This document shows, piece after piece, positions 46,934-57,183 of a stretch of DNA of 64,000 bases. Both the position numbers and the translations under genes were made by a program. The notes beneath the pieces were generated by a model. It was given only the letters and a program-made list of their open reading frames with translations. It was not told the origin of the DNA and did no database searches. Numbering within the stretch: the stretch's first letter is position 1; each line of letters begins with the position of its first letter. Source of the stretch: Saturnia japonica (taxonomy: Eukaryota; Arthropoda; Insecta; Lepidoptera; Saturniidae); contig CM065321.1 in assembly GCA_033032175.1 (NCBI GenBank), positions 17,568,501-17,632,500 on the forward strand. Reading direction: 5' to 3'.

Positions 46934-48823
46934 ATGTCCCATTGTCCTCCCTCTTCTGCCGTCATGGCAAATAACGTTACCGACCTGGCCACTTGCATAG
47001 GCAAGTTGCAAGCCAGGATGAAAGCGCTGGAATTTCAATACCAGCGCTATCAAAATTTCGTCGTATTACGGTGTCCCTCTCTAGACGAGGAATACCGTAA
47101 TCTACCTGAGAACGCCTGCGTGCGTCGCACCGCTGCGACCGCGACCCGTCATGAGGCCGTTTCAGGTAGCGAGGCGGCCGCTTCAGGTAGCAAGGCGGCC
47201 GATGACGTCACGGCCGCGACCGTTATACCGACTGGCGCCGCGCCAGTCGGCGTCGCGCCTAAACGTCCCGAGTGCAGCGTTGCGCGCCCGTCCGCCGCGT
47301 CATTCGGGGCCGTGGCCACGCCTACGGCCACGCCCCCTGTCCCGAATAGCCAATCGCGCGGGTCAAGCCCCGTCTCCGTTAGGCGAGGGCCGCGTAACTC
47401 GCGATCACAATCTAGGGTTGCCAAAAATAGCCCGTACGTCCGTCCCGCGCGATCCACGGAAACCGCGTTAAAGACGAAAAATTCGTTTTCGACCCTTCCG
47501 GTCGAACAAGACTCGCCCGCGAGGCCGGATCCATCTCCGGAGATGGATACCGAGAACGACGGCTTCACCGTCGTGGCGTCGCGTAAGCGAACGGCGCGTA
47601 GCAGTCCGACTGCTCAACCGGCGCCTAAGGTAATAGTTAAGGCAGCAGTCAGGGACGCCGCCGCCCCCGCGTCCTCCCAGCTACCCGCGCCCGCCGGCGG
47701 GAAAAAAGAGCGTGCCCCACCTCCAATTATAATCCGGGACAAGGCGGCCTGGATGGGAGTCTGCAATGAGATGCGCAGACTCAAACTCGAGTACCACAAG
47801 GCTAGAAATATAATCAACGGGATCTCTATTTCGGTGAGTTCTTCGGAAACTCACCGTAAACTCACCACCCTCCTCCGGCAGAAAGGTCTGCAATTTTATA
47901 CGTATTCCCTCGCGGAGGAGCGCGTCCTCCGAGTGGTCATCCGCCGCATTCCGGTGGAGCTCGACCCGTCGGAGGTGTGCTCCTCGCTCAAGGAGCAAAG
48001 TTATCCCATCCGGGAAGTACACCGGATGTACAGTAAAGATAAGCGGCCACTACAAATGGTAGTGGCCATATTGGACCTTTCCCCCGAGGGAAAGGCCATC
48101 TTCCAGCTAGAGACGGTGTGCGGGCTCTCCGGGATTAACGTGGAGCCCCCATACAAAAACCACCAGCCTGCGCAGTGCCACAACTGCCAGCTGTACGGGC
48201 ACGCTGCCCGTAACTGTCATTCTCGTCCGCGGTGCGTAAAGTGCCGAGAGGACCACCCCACATGGGAGTGCACGCGCGAGCGTGACTCCGTCGTCCCCCC
48301 GAGCTGCGTTTTATGCGGGGAGGAGGGGCATCCCGCGAATTATCGCGGTTGCCCCAAGGCCCCGCGTACCACGCGGCCACGTACACAGAGGCAGGCGGCC
48401 CCCCGGGCGGCGTCCCCCGCCTCAGCCATCAAAGCGCAACCCCTGCTGGCGTCAGGGGAATTTCCCGCGCTGCCGGTCCCGCGCCAGCTCCCGGCCGCCG
48501 CCGGCCCCTCCGCACCCCGCGTGGTGCAACCGCAACCCGTGCGTTCATCGCAGAACGCATGGGGCCCCCGCCGCCCCAATCCACAGCCCCTTATGGCTAT
48601 GGATATTCCCGCGCCCCGCGCTCCTGCGCCCCGCGCGCCCGCTAACACTGTCGTCAATAGTAACGACCTAATGATACTGCTCACCCGCGAGCACGATATC
48701 CGCGAGCTCATCGAATACAACGACCATTTGGAGCGCTTCGGTCTCATCAAGACCGCTTGCGCGTTCCCCCGCCTCGTAGAGACACTACAACGTCTCGATC
48801 GCGAGGCGAGTAATAAAAATTAG
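46934..48823 (+). CDS. ORF1 Gag-like nucleic-acid-binding protein of jockey-like copy 2
   Basis: 629 residues. Residues about 10-45 are a likely short coiled coil (LQARMKALEFQYQRYQ). About 55-260 is Ala/Pro/Arg-rich and probably disordered. About 275-400 is the conserved pre-knuckle domain (RVLRVVIRRIPVELDPSEV; YPIREVHRMYSKDKRPLQM). CCHC knuckles start at about residue 414: CHNCQLYGHAARNC, then CVKC..DH....C and CVLC..EGH.....C. The C-terminal ~90 residues are shared with copy 1 (LVETLQRLDREA). The last codons differ from copy 1 by a net 5-base length change and end NKN-TAG. That stop is in the same frame as ORF2. The role is RNA packaging and chaperoning in the retrotransposition particle. 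ATG 46964 is an alternative start. Confidence 0.93.
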   Translation: MSHCPPSSAVMANNVTDLATCIGKLQARMKALEFQYQRYQNFVVLRCPSLDEEYRNLPENACVRRTAATATRHEAVSGSEAAASGSKAADDVTAATVIPTGAAPVGVAPKRPECSVARPSAASFGAVATPTATPPVPNSQSRGSSPVSVRRGPRNSRSQSRVAKNSPYVRPARSTETALKTKNSFSTLPVEQDSPARPDPSPEMDTENDGFTVVASRKRTARSSPTAQPAPKVIVKAAVRDAAAPASSQLPAPAGGKKERAPPPIIIRDKAAWMGVCNEMRRLKLEYHKARNIINGISISVSSSETHRKLTTLLRQKGLQFYTYSLAEERVLRVVIRRIPVELDPSEVCSSLKEQSYPIREVHRMYSKDKRPLQMVVAILDLSPEGKAIFQLETVCGLSGINVEPPYKNHQPAQCHNCQLYGHAARNCHSRPRCVKCREDHPTWECTRERDSVVPPSCVLCGEEGHPANYRGCPKAPRTTRPRTQRQAAPRAASPASAIKAQPLLASGEFPALPVPRQLPAAAGPSAPRVVQPQPVRSSQNAWGPRRPNPQPLMAMDIPAPRAPAPRAPANTVVNSNDLMILLTREHDIRELIEYNDHLERFGLIKTACAFPRLVETLQRLDREASNKN

Positions 48824-51727
48824 GGCCTTTCAATTGCTAAGTTTAAACCGAAAGCGTTAAATCTTTCATTTTTTAACGCGCGAAGCCTACTTCCGCAGCG
48901 TGATCTCGTCGCGACCTTTCTTAAAGATCACCAAGTAGATGTTCTTTTAGTGCAGGAGACGCTCTTAAAGCGTAGTAAACGTGATCCTAAAATCGCGAAC
49001 TACAATATTGTAAGAAATGATCGGGCCGGCCGCGGGGGCGGCACTCTCATTTATTACAAACGATCGTTATATTGTACGCCGGTAGATCCTCCGATAGTTA
49101 CCAATATGGAAGTATCCGTGTGTAGACTAGGAATGACCGACCACCCGTCCATAACGTTAGTTTCAGTTTATCTCTCGCCGAGGAAAGTGCCTCTCAGGTC
49201 TGACCAAGAAAAGCTACTTTCGCTCGGTGAATCGGTCATTATAGCGGGTGACCTCAATTGTGGACACACTTCGTTTGGCAATTGGAGAGACTCCAGAAAT
49301 GGTGTTAAACTCGAAGAGCTAACGAACGTGCTAAACTTTGATATCATAGCGCCACCCACTCCCACCCACTTTCAAGACAACTGTATGCCGACAGTGCTTG
49401 ATGTAGCTCTCATTAAAGGTATCGCGCTTCGGTTACGTTTCATTCGGGTCGTACACGAGCTCGACTCCGACCACCGTCCGGTCATCATGCAGCTAGGTCA
49501 ACCAGACGACTCTAGCCCTCCTTCGGTCCAAGTGGTTGACTATGCTAAGTTAAAACATTATCTTGCGGACAGGCCGTCCTCGTCCAGTTTAGATAGGATC
49601 CCGGACGTATTGGGGTCCGTTGCGGATGTAGATCTCGCGATCGATTCCCTGGTCGACCACCTGCAGGTCGGCATCGGAGAGGCCTCGAGAGAGGTCGAAG
49701 AGGCGAGCGATCGCCGCTTCGTACTCCCTGCCGACGTGCGGGCGTTGTTGACGGAAAAGAACGCGGCGACTCGTGCGCACGACCACTATCCGACCGAGGA
49801 AAACCGCGCACGCTTACGCGCGCTTCAGAGAGCGGTTAGAGCCCGCATATTAGAACTCAGGAGTCACAGATGGGACGCCCTCGTCGAAGGGCTAAGGCCG
49901 TCGCATCTGGCTTACTGGAAACTAGCTCGCAGCCTCAAAATAGAGGCTTCTTATCTTATGCCCCCCCTCGAGAGGGGTCCCGGTATACCGCTCGCCTTCG
50001 ATAGCAGCGACAAGGCGGAGTGCCTCGCCACTTGTTTGGAGAGCCAGTGCTCTCCAAACAGTGTCGATGCAAATACCGACCGGGTCGAGGATATCGATGG
50101 ATGCGTGCGGGAGCTGGATAAGCTCCCCGCGACAGCCTCCCTGTCCCCAGTCACGTCTGAGGAGGTTCTTTCCATTATAAAAAGCCTTAAGCTCAGAAAA
50201 GAACCAGGTCCCGACGGGATCAGGAATGAAGTACTTAGGCTTCTTCCTGATCGCCTCATAGCTCTATTGGTCTGCATCTTTAATGTAGCCATAGTCCACT
50301 GCCATTTTCCAGCCGCCTGGAAAAAGGCAATAGTCATAGGTATCCGTAAGCCCGGCAAGAGCCCGTCGCTTCCCGACAGCTATCGCCCGATCAGTCTCCT
50401 AAATACGTTAGGGAAAATTTACGAGCGGATCCTTCTGAACCGTCTCAAGCCAATAATAGAGGAGAAAGACCTCTATCCGCCTGAGCAATTCGGTTTCCGT
50501 GCTAGATATTCTTGCACTCATCAAGTGCACCGCCTCACGGAGCACGTTGCATTTAATTTTGCTGAACTTTATAAACCCCGCCGTACACTTGCGGTCTTTT
50601 TCGACGTGGCCAAGGCCTTTGATAAGGTCTGGCACGAGGGATTGATTTACAAGTTTTACCGCTTTGAAGTCCCCGATAGGCTAATTAAAATAATTCGCGA
50701 CTATTTAACAGATCGCACCTTCCGCTATAGAGTGGAAGGTGAATTGTCCACGCCCCGTCCAATACGCTCAGGCGTTCCCCAAGGTTCGATCCTGGCTACT
50801 AGCCTATTTAACCTGTACGTCAGTGACCTACCTCGACTCCCGGAGGTCGAGGTAGGGCTATACGCTGACGATACAGTCTTATATGCCTCAGATAGGAATA
50901 GATCCCACCTCAGACACAAAGTCCAACGCTCCGTGACCACTCTCGGGAAGTGGTTTAACGAGTGGCGTATAGCCGTTAATCCCTCGAAGAGCGCCGCGAT
51001 GCTCTTCGATGCGGATTCGTCACAGATACCGTGGAAGCTTAAACCTGTTAAGCTCTACGATAATCCGATTCCGTATGTAAGAGAGACCAAATATCTAGGG
51101 GTAACCCTAGATAGTAGGCTCTCTTTTAGACCCCACATCCGTAAGTTTAGGAACAGGGCCGCGTGGGTCCTGGGCCGGTTGCATCCTCTGTTGTGTTCGG
51201 TGAGTAAAATGTCCACGCGACATAAGCTCACGCTCTACAAGACGTGTATTCGACCAATTTTGACATACAGTTGCGCCGTGTTCGCACATATGTCCGAGTC
51301 GAGTTTCAAACGGTTACAATCGATACAGAATAGGTTCCTCTATCGTCTCACCGGGGCCCCGTGGTATGTTCGAAGCGTAGATCTCCATAGAGATATGGAG
51401 CTTCCTTCGATACATGCCTACGTTAAACAGCTCTCCCGTTCGTATTTCGACACCGCGTCGAACCACGCGAATCCGTTAATAAAAACAGCCGCCACTTATG
51501 TTCCGGCACCCACGGACATCCGGTGCAAACGCCGGCCGCGCAATATTTTTATTGATCCCGACGATCACATCGAAAATTCGAATAAATATTACACATCCGT
51601 CTCTCCAAACAGAGCGTGCCAGCGCCCACGCCCGCGTAACCACCGTTCTCTCCGCAGAGGGCGGGCGGTCAATTTCGCTCCAGCACACCCGTCACGTCCA
51701 CCCTCTCTAGCGGTAACCCAAGCCTAG
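48824..51727 (+). CDS. ORF2 endonuclease-reverse transcriptase of jockey-like copy 2
   Basis: The open frame begins directly after the ORF1 TAG (48821-48823), in the same frame, and has no ATG for over 80 codons. The codon aligned with the copy 1 ORF2 ATG is ATT at 48833; from there the protein is 964 residues. Apurinic-type endonuclease at about 7-225: SFFNAR, VQET (Glu about 42), GDLN (139-142), THFQD, SDHRP (Ser about 212). Reverse transcriptase at about 440-720: GPDGIRNEVL, SYRPISLL, FFDVAKAFDKVWH, SGVPQGSILA and YADDT (Tyr about 677). The C-terminal region, about 720-964, has KYLGVTLD and a basic RPRPRNHRSLRRGR tail. No frame break was found. It nicks target DNA and primes reverse transcription there. 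Initiation must use a non-AUG codon, termination-reinitiation or readthrough. Confidence 0.93.
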   Translation, partial: GLSIAKFKPKALNLSFFNARSLLPQRDLVATFLKDHQVDVLLVQETLLKRSKRDPKIANYNIVRNDRAGRGGGTLIYYKRSLYCTPVDPPIVTNMEVSVCRLGMTDHPSITLVSVYLSPRKVPLRSDQEKLLSLGESVIIAGDLNCGHTSFGNWRDSRNGVKLEELTNVLNFDIIAPPTPTHFQDNCMPTVLDVALIKGIALRLRFIRVVHELDSDHRPVIMQLGQPDDSSPPSVQVVDYAKLKHYLADRPSSSSLDRIPDVLGSVADVDLAIDSLVDHLQVGIGEASREVEEASDRRFVLPADVRALLTEKNAATRAHDHYPTEENRARLRALQRAVRARILELRSHRWDALVEGLRPSHLAYWKLARSLKIEASYLMPPLERGPGIPLAFDSSDKAECLATCLESQCSPNSVDANTDRVEDIDGCVRELDKLPATASLSPVTSEEVLSIIKSLKLRKEPGPDGIRNEVLRLLPDRLIALLVCIFNVAIVHCHFPAAWKKAIVIGIRKPGKSPSLPDSYRPISLLNTLGKIYERILLNRLKPIIEEKDLYPPEQFGFRARYSCTHQVHRLTEHVAFNFAELYKPRRTLAVFFDVAKAFDKVWHEGLIYKFYRFEVPDRLIKIIRDYLTDRTFRYRVEGELSTPRPIRSGVPQGSILATSLFNLYVSDLPRLPEVEVGLYADDTVLYASDRNRSHLRHKVQRSVTTLGKWFNEWRIAVNPSKSAAMLFDADSSQIPWKLKPVKLYDNPIPYVRETKYLGVTLDSRLSFRPHIRKFRNRAAWVLGRLHPLLCSVSKMSTRHKLTLYKTCIRPILTYSCAVFAHMSESSFKRLQSIQNRFLYRLTGAPWYVRSVDLHRDMELPSIHAYVKQLSRSYFDTASNHANPLIKTAATYVPAPTDIRCKRRPRNIFIDPDDHIENSNKYYTSVSPNRACQRPRPRNHRSLRRGRAVNFAPAHPSRPPSLAVTQA

Positions 51728-52255
51728 GTCCGTTCCTCGGTGTGAAACCCTTGGGTCAGGCAACCGCCCGCGCGATACAAGTGACACTGTACGTGCATCA
51801 CTTAGCTACCTACATACAACACTACACACGTATGAACATACACACGTGCACACCACACAGGTACATAGGTTCTGTGAGGGACCTTTTTTTTTTCTTTTTT
51901 TACGCTAGTTAGTTAGCGCTAGTTAGTGTAGAAACATTCCGATTACTGAATACACATACACACGGTTCCTTCCTTCCTCCCAGGAGGAAGGGAACGTGCC
52001 TATGTGTATATTTAGTTAGCTCGAATCGTAGGTGTAGGGATTCGAATAGATCGCGACCTATTTGCGAACGCGACGACCGCCCGAGCCGAGGTCCGGCCAC
52101 TTTGGCACCCTCGTGCGAGTCGTCCACAAAACTTTCGCGGCTGAGTGCCCTCTGCGCTCGCCCCCAAGTCCGGTGAAGCTGTAAAAGCCGCAGCGGCTTT
52201 AGGGCCCCTAAGGCTAACAGTGTAGTCAGTTCTAAAAAAAAAAAAAAAAAAAAAA
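51728..52255 (+). other. 3' untranslated region and poly-A tail of jockey-like copy 2
   Basis: Conserved with copy 1 (7318-7858, minus). Shared features are CCTAGGTCCGTTCCTCGGTG after the stop, a CA/TG-rich stretch, a T-tract at 51884-51900 followed by direct repeats of CTAGTTAG around AGCGCT (51903-51926), and a final GGCCCCTAAGGCTAACAGTG block. The 3' region probably carries the RNA signal recognised by the element's own RT. Confidence 0.75.
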
Positions 52256-52267
52256 GGCAAACGAGCG
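52256..52267. repeat. Target-site duplication of jockey-like copy 2, 3' side
   Basis: GGCAAACGAGCG, identical to 46308-46319. Confidence 0.92.
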
Positions 52268-52756
52268 CACACGGGTACCACAAGCTGAAGAATCAAGACT
52301 CAAGACTCAAGAAACTGGAAGAAACCGTACCCAGAAGATATAGTATTAACAAAGTGTATTGTCTTGAAGAATACAGCAAATTTTATTGTGGTGCCTGTGT
52401 GTCATTTCTTCGCATCTTCACTAAGTTCAACCCGCCAGCGACCCAGTCCATTCCGCTCCGTGCTACGTCATCGCCGCGCCTACCAGCAGGCACCTCACTG
52501 CGTGTGTGTACCTTGATGTTTCGCCCTCTTCACGCCTAGTAGTTTCGGGTGTGAACAGGGTTGGTCGCACGTAGTGAGAGGGGCTCGCACGCACTGGTTT
52601 CCAGACAGCTGGTTACCGTAGCGTGTTATCCACCGTCGGTTATATACAGAGTACGAGGGAATCGTTTCCGTCGCGTTCGCGCCCTCGGTGCGCGGTCCCG
52701 CTCTGTATAGATTGACGTAGCACATTGTATAGTAGGCGCACGCACGCGCTCATTTT

Positions 52757-53195
52757 ACTAACTGTGCTCGCGGCTTCTCTCGCGTAGACTACATGATGCT
52801 GTCGATCGGGCACACGCGCGATTCGCGCTAACCCCGCTCCCGGTTATTGTAAGGACAAAAATGCTTATTGTAGATGATCCTTAGAAGATAGACTTTGCAT
52901 ACACTCTCGCTGTACTTTCATTTGAAATATTTCTTATGATTTACTCAGCGTAAGCCATTTAAGCGGCCGAATTGATTCACCATGGACAGTTTTTTATTTT
53001 ATTTGAAAAGAACCCATTTTTTTCCAAAATTTATGTGATTTTAGTTAGTTGCTCCTTATAATATCAGCTATCTGCCAGTGAAAGTCCCGTCAAAATCGGT
53101 CCATCATTTTCAAAGATAACCCGGAACAAACAGAGAGACCGAAACTGTTATTTCTACAATACAAACGAACACTTAAATTTTATTCACTGTAAAGA
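52757..53195 (-). mobile_element. Helitron-like repeat, family B copy 4
   Basis: Reverse orientation. The minus strand ends GAAGCCGCGAGCACAGTTAGT and contains GTGTGCCCGATCGACAGC, AATAACCGGGAGCGGGG, CGGTTATT-type and TTTGTTCCGGG blocks shared with copies 1-3. The terminus is mutated (TTAGT instead of CTAGT) and the 5' end is degenerate. Confidence 0.6.
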
Positions 53196-54862
53196 AAAAC
53201 AAATAGAACCGTACAATTTTCTTCATAAGCTCGGTAAAAGGTACATCTGTAACATCAAAGAACAATAAAAACAGCAATGAACAGTTGCACAAACACACCG
53301 AAACAGCTTTATCACAAAACAGAAACATTGTAAAGCAATTAAGAGCGCTCATTCGCGGCCGTTTCCATAAATCCGAACGTATCTCGTAATGAGATCTGCG
53401 CAGAATTAGCTCTCTGTTGCTCGACTCCCGATTTTCATAACGTAATTATTGTAACACGAATATGCTATTACAGTAATATATTAATTCATATTACTGTTTG
53501 CAGCCATAGTGTTGGGATCTCTTATCGATATCATTAGTAAAATATATCGTGATCCTTCTATAATGATATAGATGATTATTTCGATGACATCGCGTTTGTT
53601 AAAACTCTATAGGTGTTATCTATACTCGGTGTCATGAAAGATTTTTTTTTTCTTTTGGATAGTAAAACATTATCTCAACACAACATTAAAAAATATATGT
53701 ATTATAAGACGTATTTAAGACCTATAAGTATTATTGTATTGTCATTAGACTAGCTTTAATAAACTTTACTATTGAATCACACTAATAACTGGGTGCTTTA
53801 ACAGGCAATCGACAGCTAGGGCAAATACATTCTCACTTAGCACGTCAGACTCTTTACATTTCTATATATGTATATAGAAGCTAACTAGTCGAATATCCGG
53901 ATTCACCGAATACTATTGTGTATTTCTATATAACTGCTTCTTTTTAAAACTCTTTTTCACAGACTTATCAGAATGTTACGGCAGCTGCATTTGAAACCTG
54001 GACTCGCATATATGCTTAGTGTGTCTATCGTATCATGTTGTGATATCTCCTTTCGTAATGACAATTAATATCAAGTGAACTTGTGTTTAGAAAGTAACTC
54101 CGTCCAGATCAGATAAACTGATTATTTTAAAACATTCGTAAGTATTTATTTTACGTGTCTGTGTTTGCTTATCAAAATGAACTATTTTACTCTGAAAACT
54201 TCGAAATTGTTTCCATATTTATTTAAAATGGTTCTTACGAAGGGTTCGTTTTGTATAATTAATGATCAAATAATATCATTAATCCGTATAATTTGCGAGA
54301 AATACTTTCTCAGTATAATATTAAATCAAGTTTAAAAAATAGTCAATATTTCTCGTTTTCGACAGTTAGATTACCGACACGCTCCCAGCACTAATTTTAC
54401 CATAACTCATTCGGATAGTGCCATTACGATTATTTAAGTGCCACTACTGAATTTACCAAAAACTCAGTTATTATGCATGTAGGTAGTTCCGTGCGAAATA
54501 GTTTCCTTACAATACATGTTAAACTAATGATTAACATTTTTATGAAGCTAACGATTTCGTTAACATATTACTTTCAATATAATATACGTTCTCCTTACTT
54601 TATTGTTCACGAAGGCTCCGAGTTACCGTTTTTAATAGGATATTCAAGCAAAATCAATTTTCTTTTGTTCACTGGCGTTTTGTAAAGTACATAAGAATTT
54701 AAAACCACAGAGTAGAGCAGAACTTACAGAGTTCTTTTAATCGAGACTCGGCTGGTTCGCATTTTTTTCGTTCGACCACAAAATTGACTTGTATTATTCT
54801 TAAGTCATTTCATTTCTCTTGTAAATCTTTATCTATTTAATACTAATTTTATTTAAAGAAAA
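53196..54862. other. Non-coding, no gene seen
   Basis: AT-rich. A 70-codon frame at 54473-54685 has no recognisable domain. Confidence 0.5.
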
Positions 54863-55196
54863 CTTTGTACCCTTTTTTAAGTGTATTACGCGCACAGAAG
54901 ACTGTGAGGTTTGGCATGGTTAAAGTTCATTTGGAGAAGGAGTGCAGAAAGCTAAAATTTATCTATAATATCTGTTGGTAATATATTAAATAAAATAAAT
55001 TAATACTGCGAATCCTAACCCGTCCAGTGCCATTGAACTTATACCCCCCCAAAATATTGACATTGTCCCTCAATGAAAAGTGACGGCAAGTGATATAATA
55101 TTCATAATTTATGTTCATACTGCAAATTTCAAACAGAAAATAATTTATGATTAAAAGTCGCTGGTCGAATTTCGATCATTGGGGGCGACCGCCAGT
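54863..55196 (+). mobile_element. Helitron-like repeat, family A copy 4
   Basis: Runs from AACTTTGTACCC and GTATTACGCGCACAGAAG to GGGCGACCGCCAGT. The terminus has CCAGT for CTAGT and one extra G in the hairpin region, so it is probably an older copy. Confidence 0.6.
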
Positions 55197-55566
55197 AAAT
55201 ATAAAAAGCTATGGGTACAAATAAATAGGTTCAGTATTTATTTATCATTAATGATAATTTTGCTGATGCTAGTTGATGTATTGGAACAAGGTAGTACGCT
55301 AAACCTGATGAGAACTTACTTGACATGCAACTGCTAAATAACACAGGTAAGTATAATGCATGATATTAGATTTTTATTTCAATCTTAGTAGTGAACCATG
55401 TTAATATTTTATCATTTTTCTACTTAAGCTTGCCTAACGTTATTTTCCTTCACAGAAATACAAAACTACTTCTTTGATCTTGTAGCAGATATAATGATTA
55501 CCCTAACTAAAAAATATTGATATATTTACACTAAAAATGAATACTACTAAATTGAAAATGACTTCT
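55197..55566. other. Non-coding, no gene seen
   Basis: AT-rich spacer between repeats; no feature recognised. Confidence 0.5.
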
Positions 55567-55862
55567 TTTTCTTCTTCTTCCTAACTTGGCAACTTGTCTT
55601 CCTTAATGAAGACCATTACTGTCATTATCAAGTTAATAAAGTGTCCTATCCTATGAAGATTTCAATAGTCTAACTCGATGTGGCTTTCTTGTTAAAACTT
55701 TCATGGAAGTTTTTGTGGGATCTCATAATGCATGATTTCAGTTTATATTTATGATCCACTTATGCACAAAAACCAAACCATATTACGTAAAACACCACCA
55801 AAAGTACATAATATAGGGTCAAAAACCAAAGTAAATGAATTAAAAACAAAAACCACAACATG
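55567..55862 (-). repeat. Dispersed repeat family C, copy 2
   Basis: Reverse complement of the type at 14125-14402. It begins with (TTC)n on the plus strand, then CCTAACTTGGCAACTTG, AATGAAGACCATTACTGTCAT, GGGATCTCATAATGCATG and CCAAACCATATTACGTAAAAC. Confidence 0.7.
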
Positions 55863-56729
55863 TAATTTCAAGATTCCACTAAAAACTCCGGAAATTGGCA
55901 TTTAATTTTTAATCAATGTATTCATAATATCTTTCAAACTTTTTTTATTCATTACAAATCTTTTGTTTGTTAGTAGTATAATTATTATTATGAAAACTAC
56001 TATTGAATTATACAAAAATAAATTGACACAAGTTTTACAATAGATTTTACTGATCGTTATTTCCATCTGAAAATAATCAAAATTGCTCTCCAAGTTGCAC
56101 CTAAATAACAAAAACTTATGAAACATGTAAACGTGTTCGTAATGTCGTGTGCTATCAACCCTATAATTATAATAGCGGGTATAACAACCCCCCCATCCGG
56201 GATATAAATTATTATTCTCTGGAGGTCCTTTATGTTAAGTGGTCCACCTCCGCCTCCACCTACGTTCTGCTATTGCCATTACATCTGTACGTCTGAACGT
56301 AACGCGGCATCTTTTTTGACAAAGGGAAAAATCGCAGCGGTCCTTCTATGAAGGGACGCTCAACCGTGACACAATCAAACGCATAAGTACGCCCTTACAG
56401 TTAGTATTATACGTTTTATGTCAACCAGTTATCTTCTTTTATCTATTATCTTAGTTATCTTTTATCTCTGTTCACTTATCTCAGTAATATGATTTGCAAA
56501 TATTTTTGTAATTTAAAAAGGCCACGTATCACTGAAATTATTGATTACACTTGATTATTTACAAACTAGTAGCTAAATATCAAAAATTTATCTGAACAAG
56601 TGAGTGAGTTTGTATAATTGCGATCATTGTTTACTAGGGAAATTGTGAAAATAATATTGAAAGGTAAGTGAATGCTGATAAAATGGTGAATGGGGCGTTA
56701 CATACCTTTATGATAGGCTGAGAATTTCT
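55863..56729. other. Non-coding, no gene seen
   Basis: AT-rich, with a mixed patch at 56150-56400. No product recognised. Confidence 0.45.
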
Positions 56730-57183
56730 ACGAAAGCTCGTCTGGCTGTACCTAGAAAAGTACTGTATTAGTTCCAACACCCATGTACGGGTGAGAAAAT
56801 TCAGTGAGATTCAGTGACAGGATAAGAAATAGTGTAATATGAGAACTTTATGGTGTAAAAGATGATATAGTCACATGGATTGAGAAAGGGATACTTCGAT
56901 GGTTTCGGCATGAGGAGAAGATTAATGAAAGAAAAATGACTAAACAAATTTATAAGGCGAGTCTGAACGGGAGCTTTGGTAGAGGAAGACCTAGATGAAA
57001 GTTCCTCGAACAAATCGATGACGTTCTGAAGAAAGGTTAGGTCAAGAGTACCCTAAATTGACGAGCGTGCGTGAAAATATTGATAAATGCTGAAGAAGTG
57101 ATGAACGCCGGGATTATAGCAAGTGGAAGGACGTGGTCTCTGCCTACCCCGTTGGGAAATAGGTGTGATTTATGTATGTATAT
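56730..57183 (+). pseudogene. LINE reverse-transcriptase C-terminus and 3' end, degenerate
   Basis: The plus strand encodes GVKDDIVTWIEKGILRWF, RHEEKINERKMTKQIYKASL and GRGRPR, then a stop where a codon would be expected, then KFLEQIDDVLKKG, another stop, and RACVKILINAEE. After a frameshift it closes with YSKWKDVVSAYPVGK. This is the typical far C-terminus of a lepidopteran LINE ORF (RW.GH..RM...R..KQIY, GRGRP, WR..VSAYP.GK). At least two stops and a frameshift make it dead. Its last ~45 bases, from CTCTGCCTACCCC to GTATGTAT, also form the tail of the SINE at 15105-15362. Confidence 0.8.

Larger units (their letters stand above)
46320..52255 (+). mobile_element. Jockey-like non-LTR retrotransposon, copy 2 (5.9 kb, apparently full length)
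   Basis: Bounded by a perfect 12-bp target-site duplication and ending in an uninterrupted run of 22 A. It contains a 614-base 5' leader, ORF1 (46934-48823), an open ORF2 frame (48824-51727) and a 3' untranslated region of about 0.5 kb. The 5' end (GGAGTTCCGATTTGG) and the CTAAGGCTAACAGTGTAGTCA block before the tail match copy 1. The pure A tail, clean duplication and open frames indicate a young insertion that may still be competent. Jockey-type assignment rests on the ORF1 knuckle region and the endonuclease-RT order; the exact clade needs a tree. Confidence 0.95.
45639..52569 (+). mobile_element. LTR-like repeat family D, copy 2, interrupted by the jockey-like element
   Basis: The repeat itself is 45639-46319 plus 52268-52569 (983 bp without the insertion). 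It starts TGTTAGCGACGCATAGGC and ends GGTTGGTCGCA. A TATA box (CATATAAAAGG) at about 46285-46295 lies some 25 bases upstream of the jockey insertion. The equivalent TATA box exists in copy 1, so it belongs to the repeat and not to the jockey-like element. Flanks show no target duplication of the repeat itself. Confidence 0.65.

Noticed and set aside
48282..48750. Frames of 110-136 codons on both strands
   Set aside because: Alternative-frame and antisense shadows of the Pro/Ala/Arg-rich part of ORF1 in jockey-like copy 2.
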